Assembly (NCBI RefSeq): GCF_024498135.1
Contig: NZ_JANHOH010000004.1
Span: forward strand, 1-64,000
Reading direction: 5' to 3'
Length of the DNA stretch: 64,000 bases
DNA from: Mucilaginibacter aquariorum
GTDB taxonomy: Bacteria; Bacteroidota; Bacteroidia; Sphingobacteriales; Sphingobacteriaceae
Positions 60,406-64,000 of this stretch are shown piece after piece. The position numbers and the translations under genes are program-made. Below the pieces are notes generated by a model. The model was not told the origin of the DNA. It did not search any database and saw only the letters and a list, made by a program, of their open reading frames with translations. Within the stretch, counting starts at the first letter, position 1. Each line of letters begins with the position of its first letter.

Positions 60406-61332
60406 TTATTTGAGCGTTATGCTTGTTTTGCCCATTGTAAAACCATCGGCGTATAAAAGTACAGTATAGGTGCCTTTTTGGAATGGCGAAGGGTTTACCC
60501 AGTCAATAGTATAACCGCTGCCATCGTCCCTAAAATCAATTGATGTTTTGTAGGTGTACTGCAGGTCCTGGCTATCAGCGTTAAATGTGCCCGAATCTGT
60601 TTGTGTTATTAGGTTACCAGTTGGGTCAATAATGCGTACATATATATCATGCAGGCCTTTTTCGGCAACCGCATTACTTGCGACAGTAAAGTTTATCTTA
60701 ATTTTTTGAGCCTGTTTAGCCTTGGTTACGTCGCTTTCTTTACCGCTGTTTTTTACTTTATAGGCAACCACATCAGCACTGCCCACTTTAATAGCCGAAG
60801 CAACTTTAACTTTAGTATCCAGCTCCTGGTTCTTTTGTTCAAGGTCGGTAGCTTTTTGGCTAACGGTGGCCAAATTGGTTTTTAAAGTGTCACGCTCAGT
60901 GGCAAGCGTAGTATTTTGTTTTTTGAGTTCCTCAATATCGGCGGTATATTTGGTTACAAAGTACCGTAGTTGTTTAATATCTTCCTGTGCTTTAGTTAGT
61001 TCGGCAACAGTTAGTTTTCCTTTAGCTAGCTCGCTTCTTAACACCCGTATTTTTAAGCGTAACGAATCGTTTTTAGCTTGCATTGCTACAGACATTTTTG
61101 CTCTGCCTGCATTAACCTGCTCTATTTGCGCTTCAAGGCTATCCAGTTCGGTTTGTAGCCGTGTTTTTTCATCGTTCTGGTAAACTACCTTTATATCAGA
61201 CTTGTTCTTTTGTGTGTACAGATAAACATCGGTACCTAATAATGCAACCACAACAGCAATCAAAAAGTAAATTACGTTCGAATTTTTTTTAGGTGCTTGT
61301 CCTGGTTGATTCTCCACTGGTTGGTATTCCAT
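60406..61332 (-). CDS. Membrane-anchored coiled-coil protein of unknown function
   Basis: 308 residues. A short Pro/Gln-rich N-terminus, a membrane helix at about 24-43 (VIYFLIAVVVALLGTDVYLY), a long coiled coil at about 55-180 (heptads of E, K, L; VAELTKAQEDIKQLRYFVTKY) and a C-terminal beta-rich domain (GLHDIYVRIIDPTGNLIT, KGTYTVLLYADGFTMGKTSI). It probably spans the periplasm. I have seen this layout in other Bacteroidota but know no function for it. Confidence 0.75.
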   Translation of the reverse strand: MEYQPVENQPGQAPKKNSNVIYFLIAVVVALLGTDVYLYTQKNKSDIKVVYQNDEKTRLQTELDSLEAQIEQVNAGRAKMSVAMQAKNDSLRLKIRVLRSELAKGKLTVAELTKAQEDIKQLRYFVTKYTADIEELKKQNTTLATERDTLKTNLATVSQKATDLEQKNQELDTKVKVASAIKVGSADVVAYKVKNSGKESDVTKAKQAQKIKINFTVASNAVAEKGLHDIYVRIIDPTGNLITQTDSGTFNADSQDLQYTYKTSIDFRDDGSGYTIDWVNPSPFQKGTYTVLLYADGFTMGKTSITLK

Positions 61333-61554
61333 AGTAAATAGTTAAAGGTTACGATAATTTAACAGGCCGATAACCTGCAAATGGTATCTTTCTTTGTAAT
61401 ATCTAAATAAATATAAGTAAATAACTAACATAACGAAAGTTAAACGACCTTGTTTGCACTTATATAACGCGGGCTAAAATAAATACAATATGATTAAAAC
61501 ACAAAATAGGCGTAATTATTATACTAATACTAAAACAGCTTAGTTATGAGTTTA

Positions 61555-61562
61555 TATCTTTG
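61555..61562 (+). promoter_or_regulatory. -7 promoter element of the GHL10 gene
   Basis: TATCTTTG, matching TAnnTTTG, 27 bp before the ATG. The -33 region is not convincing. Confidence 0.5.
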
Positions 61563-61589
61563 AGGCTTTAAAAATAAAATATCCGCTTA

Positions 61590-63143
61590 ATGCAATTATT
61601 AAAATATCTGTTTACTACTATTTTCTTTTCAATAATATATTCCCTTTCAATAGCGCAAACAGTTACACCAGAAGAGGTTATCAAACCCGAACCTAAACGG
61701 GAGTTTCGCGGGGTATGGATAGCAACAGTAGTAAACCTCGACTGGCCAACCAATGCAAAGGCATCGGCCGAAAGCCAGAAGAAAGACCTAACTGACCAGT
61801 TAAATTTTCATCAACAAACGGGTATTAACGCGGTGATGTTCCAGGTTAGGCCTGCTGCCGATGCATTTTATGCCAAAAGCCGCGAACCCTGGTCAAAGTA
61901 CCTAACCGGCAAACAAGGGCAAGCCCCGGATTACGACCCGTTAGAGTTTGCAACTACCGAAGCTCATAAACGCGGTATGGAGCTGCATGCCTGGTTCAAC
62001 CCCTACCGTGCTACTTTTGATAATAAGTTTTCTACCCTTGCGCCAAACCACATTACCCGCACCAAACCCGAATGGTTCTTTGTTTATGAGGGGATAAAGT
62101 TATTCAACCCTGGTTTGCCGGAAGTGCGCGAATACATTGTGCAGGTGATACTGGATGTGGTAAAAAATTATGATGTAGACGGCATTCATATGGATGATTA
62201 CTTTTATCCATATCCGGTTAGAGGGCAAGTAATAAATGATGCTGAAACTTTTGCCCAATACGGAGGGGACTTTGATAATATTAAAGATTGGCGACGCGAT
62301 AACGTTGATAAACTGGTACACATGCTTGCCGATAGTATCCACAAATATAAGCCGCACATGAAGTTTGGGATTAGTCCGTTTGGGATATGGGCCAATAAAA
62401 GCCAACACCCTGATGGTTCTGAAACCAATGGTGGATCGTCATACATCGAAAATTTTGCCGATACCCGCAAATGGATGCAAGAAGGATGGATAGATTATAT
62501 AAACCCGCAAATATACTGGCAAATTGGTAACCGGGTTGCCGCATTTGATACCTTGCTTAACTGGTGGAGTAATAACACTTACAACCGGCATTTATACATT
62601 GGCCAGGGCCCATACCGCTTTTACGAACAGCGGAGCCCTTCATTTAAAAATCCATCAGAAATACCAAACCAGATACGCCTGATACGGGCTAACCCGCGTG
62701 CACAGGGCAGCGTTTATTTCAGGTCGCAATCTTTAATGGCAAATGCTAATCATTTGGCAGATACCCTAAAAAAGGACTTTTACAGATACCCGGCGTTGCC
62801 ACCGCCAATGATTTGGCTGGACTCTATCCCGCCTAACGCGCCGCAAAATTTTGTAGCCCGGGCCGAAAACAGGGGTGTGATGTTGAAATGGCAAGCCCCT
62901 TTACCCGCAAGTGATAGCGAAGATGTTTATGGGTATGTGATATACCGTTTCCAGGAAAGTGAAAAGTTTGATCTGGGCGATCCTAAGAATATACTGCATA
63001 TACAATACGATACTACTGCCTTTTATATGGATAGCAATGTAAAGCCGGGGCAAACCTATTTTTATGTGGTAACCGCGCTGGATAGATTAAAGAACGAGAG
63101 CGACCGAACGCCAACCATGGCGGCAACATTGCCATTACCGTAG
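61590..63143 (+). CDS. Secreted GHL10-type glycoside hydrolase-like protein with FnIII-like tail
   Basis: 517 residues. Signal peptide (LFTTIFFSIIYSLSIAQ), then a TIM barrel at 30-400 of the DUF187/GHL10 family: EFRGVWIATVVNLDWPTN, GINAVMFQVRPAADAFYAK, GMELHAWFNPYRATFDN, VDGIHMDDYFYPYPV, MKFGISPFGIW. A fibronectin-III-like domain follows (about 420-515). Relatives act on peptidoglycan or other glycans; no substrate-specific neighbour is present. Confidence 0.9.
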   Translation: MQLLKYLFTTIFFSIIYSLSIAQTVTPEEVIKPEPKREFRGVWIATVVNLDWPTNAKASAESQKKDLTDQLNFHQQTGINAVMFQVRPAADAFYAKSREPWSKYLTGKQGQAPDYDPLEFATTEAHKRGMELHAWFNPYRATFDNKFSTLAPNHITRTKPEWFFVYEGIKLFNPGLPEVREYIVQVILDVVKNYDVDGIHMDDYFYPYPVRGQVINDAETFAQYGGDFDNIKDWRRDNVDKLVHMLADSIHKYKPHMKFGISPFGIWANKSQHPDGSETNGGSSYIENFADTRKWMQEGWIDYINPQIYWQIGNRVAAFDTLLNWWSNNTYNRHLYIGQGPYRFYEQRSPSFKNPSEIPNQIRLIRANPRAQGSVYFRSQSLMANANHLADTLKKDFYRYPALPPPMIWLDSIPPNAPQNFVARAENRGVMLKWQAPLPASDSEDVYGYVIYRFQESEKFDLGDPKNILHIQYDTTAFYMDSNVKPGQTYFYVVTALDRLKNESDRTPTMAATLPLP

Positions 63144-63149
63144 CATGTG

Positions 63150-63941
63150 TTATAAATTGATAAGGTTGCGCGTGTTAAGGTGATCAAGGTAAATATCTAA
63201 CTCTGTATCGCCCATGCCATATATTTTTTCATCGGACCAAAAGGCGGTATAGATCTCGGGTCTGCTATGTGCGCCGTTATTATAAATGCCGAGAAGCTTT
63301 TGGTGTATGTAGTTTAAGCCGTCAGTGTCCACCTGCAGGCGCTTTAAATGTGCTTCCATTGCGGGCTTAAGGCGGGTCATATTAGCCCAAAAATGCGTCT
63401 CGTTTAACCATTGCTGGATACGTTCTGCGTTGCAGCGAATGTATAGGTCCCAAGCTTCGGTAGCCAGTTCAAAATCATATTCGCCCAACTGTACCCTAAT
63501 GTTGTCATACAGGTATTCCAGTTGTTCGCCATTCAATTCGCCCATCCCGCGAAAATCACTTACGCCGGGATAATCTGCAGGGCATATTAAATAAATCGCC
63601 GGGCCCGATAGGTTGGTTTTCTGGGAAAACAGCATCATAACACCAAGTAGGTTTACCTGGCAATGCAAGTCAAATTCAAACCATAGGTTAATTTCGTCAT
63701 ACGGCTGACTAAATTTTTCCAATTGCGCCACCATACTATCTTGATAGCGTTCGGGCGTTTCGTTAAAAGTTTTGGTGATCCAGGCAGCGCGTTCCTGCCA
63801 GAAAGCGGCTGATTCTATGTTTTCAGATACCGGGCCTTCAGATAAAACCTCACGCCAAACTATTATATCGCCACCAATGTTTGCTTGCTCAAAGCTGTTT
63901 AAAGTAGCATCGCCATTAAGTACGTGGAGTATCGCGCTCAT
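63150..63941 (-). CDS. DUF1835-domain protein
   Basis: 263 residues. SAILHVLNGDATLNSFEQANIGGDIIVWREVLSEGPV is the DUF1835 opening; the rest is helical with a winged-helix-like end (EIYTAFWSDEKIYGMGDTELDIYLDHL). Function unknown. It converges with the GHL10 gene with only 6 bp between them, and I see no terminator there. The last 59 bases of the window (63942-64000) hold its upstream region only. Confidence 0.85.
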   Translation of the reverse strand: MSAILHVLNGDATLNSFEQANIGGDIIVWREVLSEGPVSENIESAAFWQERAAWITKTFNETPERYQDSMVAQLEKFSQPYDEINLWFEFDLHCQVNLLGVMMLFSQKTNLSGPAIYLICPADYPGVSDFRGMGELNGEQLEYLYDNIRVQLGEYDFELATEAWDLYIRCNAERIQQWLNETHFWANMTRLKPAMEAHLKRLQVDTDGLNYIHQKLLGIYNNGAHSRPEIYTAFWSDEKIYGMGDTELDIYLDHLNTRNLINL

Positions 63942-64000
63942 ATAATTTGTTTTTGTACAAAACGCTGGTTAGCGGCTAAAGTGTGCCAATTTAAAATTAA

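Noticed and set aside
1-64000. CRISPR arrays, tRNA or rRNA genes
   Set aside because: No regularly spaced repeats and no cloverleaf with GTTCRANNC-type arm or rRNA-like sequence were found by reading both strands.

Overview
This 64 kb window reads as chromosomal DNA of a Bacteroidota member, most likely family Sphingobacteriaceae and Mucilaginibacter- or Pedobacter-like (the genus is inference). Supporting signs are promoters of the Bacteroidota type (TAnnTTTG at -7, with a TTG about 20 nt upstream where it can be seen), very short leaders, little Shine-Dalgarno signal, a TonB receptor with a carboxypeptidase-regulatory-like N-terminus, DUF5687, DUF4198 and DUF1835 proteins, an E1 alpha-beta fusion, and many dispersed palindromic intergenic repeats. 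I saw no rRNA, tRNA, CRISPR array, prophage or complete IS element.

Layout. 1-1600 is accessory: a start-less C-terminal fragment of a type IIG restriction-modification enzyme runs off the left edge, back to back with a serine recombinase, followed by repeat-rich non-coding DNA. 1621-6386 is the fatty-acid operon yceD-rpmF-plsX-fabH-accB-accC, followed by tatC, rpiB and an M28 peptidase. 9558-16978 mixes a LutB-like Fe-S protein, a DHFR-family reductase, a DUF4198 protein, the branched-chain 2-oxoacid dehydrogenase E1 fusion, a SUMF1-like protein and a GNAT enzyme. Into this stretch are set two small AT-rich genes, each flanked by a second, decayed copy of a neighbouring gene's 3' end. 16989-21589 holds an ABC exporter pair, rarA, a small membrane protein and an AlkA-type glycosylase. 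21743-26288 is a complete cyanophycin cycle: cphA, divergent from cphB and an isoaspartyl peptidase. 26485-31343 holds a TPR protein, a tail-specific protease and a MarR / ferredoxin-NADP reductase / 2Fe-2S ferredoxin operon. 31535-34215 is a ligase-associated exonuclease plus ATP-dependent DNA ligase. 34267-39836 holds regulators, a VOC protein, and a DtxR/MntR-type repressor divergent from a TonB receptor across a strong candidate operator. 40166-49445 holds Tex, TerC, an ECF sigma / anti-sigma / DUF4097-like operon, an NR-kinase-like ATPase with PnuC, and an M13 peptidase. 50058-63941 holds an acyl-CoA dehydrogenase, a TlpA-like protein, futalosine-pathway menaquinone genes mqnB and mqnD, a PTPS-type enzyme with folE, fabD, a 1248-residue sensor kinase, a coiled-coil membrane protein, a GHL10-type glycosidase and a DUF1835 protein.

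The places most worth a second look are (i) the recombinase beside the truncated restriction-enzyme specificity domain at the left edge; (ii) the two AT-rich mini-gene insertions at 11.5-12.1 kb and 15.1-15.6 kb that share a duplicated-3'-end architecture; (iii) the perfect 12-bp-arm operator at 36598-36627; (iv) the cloverleaf-like inverted-repeat element at 39882-39988; and (v) a terminator with no gene in front of it at about 49970. All family assignments come from reading the sequence without database searches.
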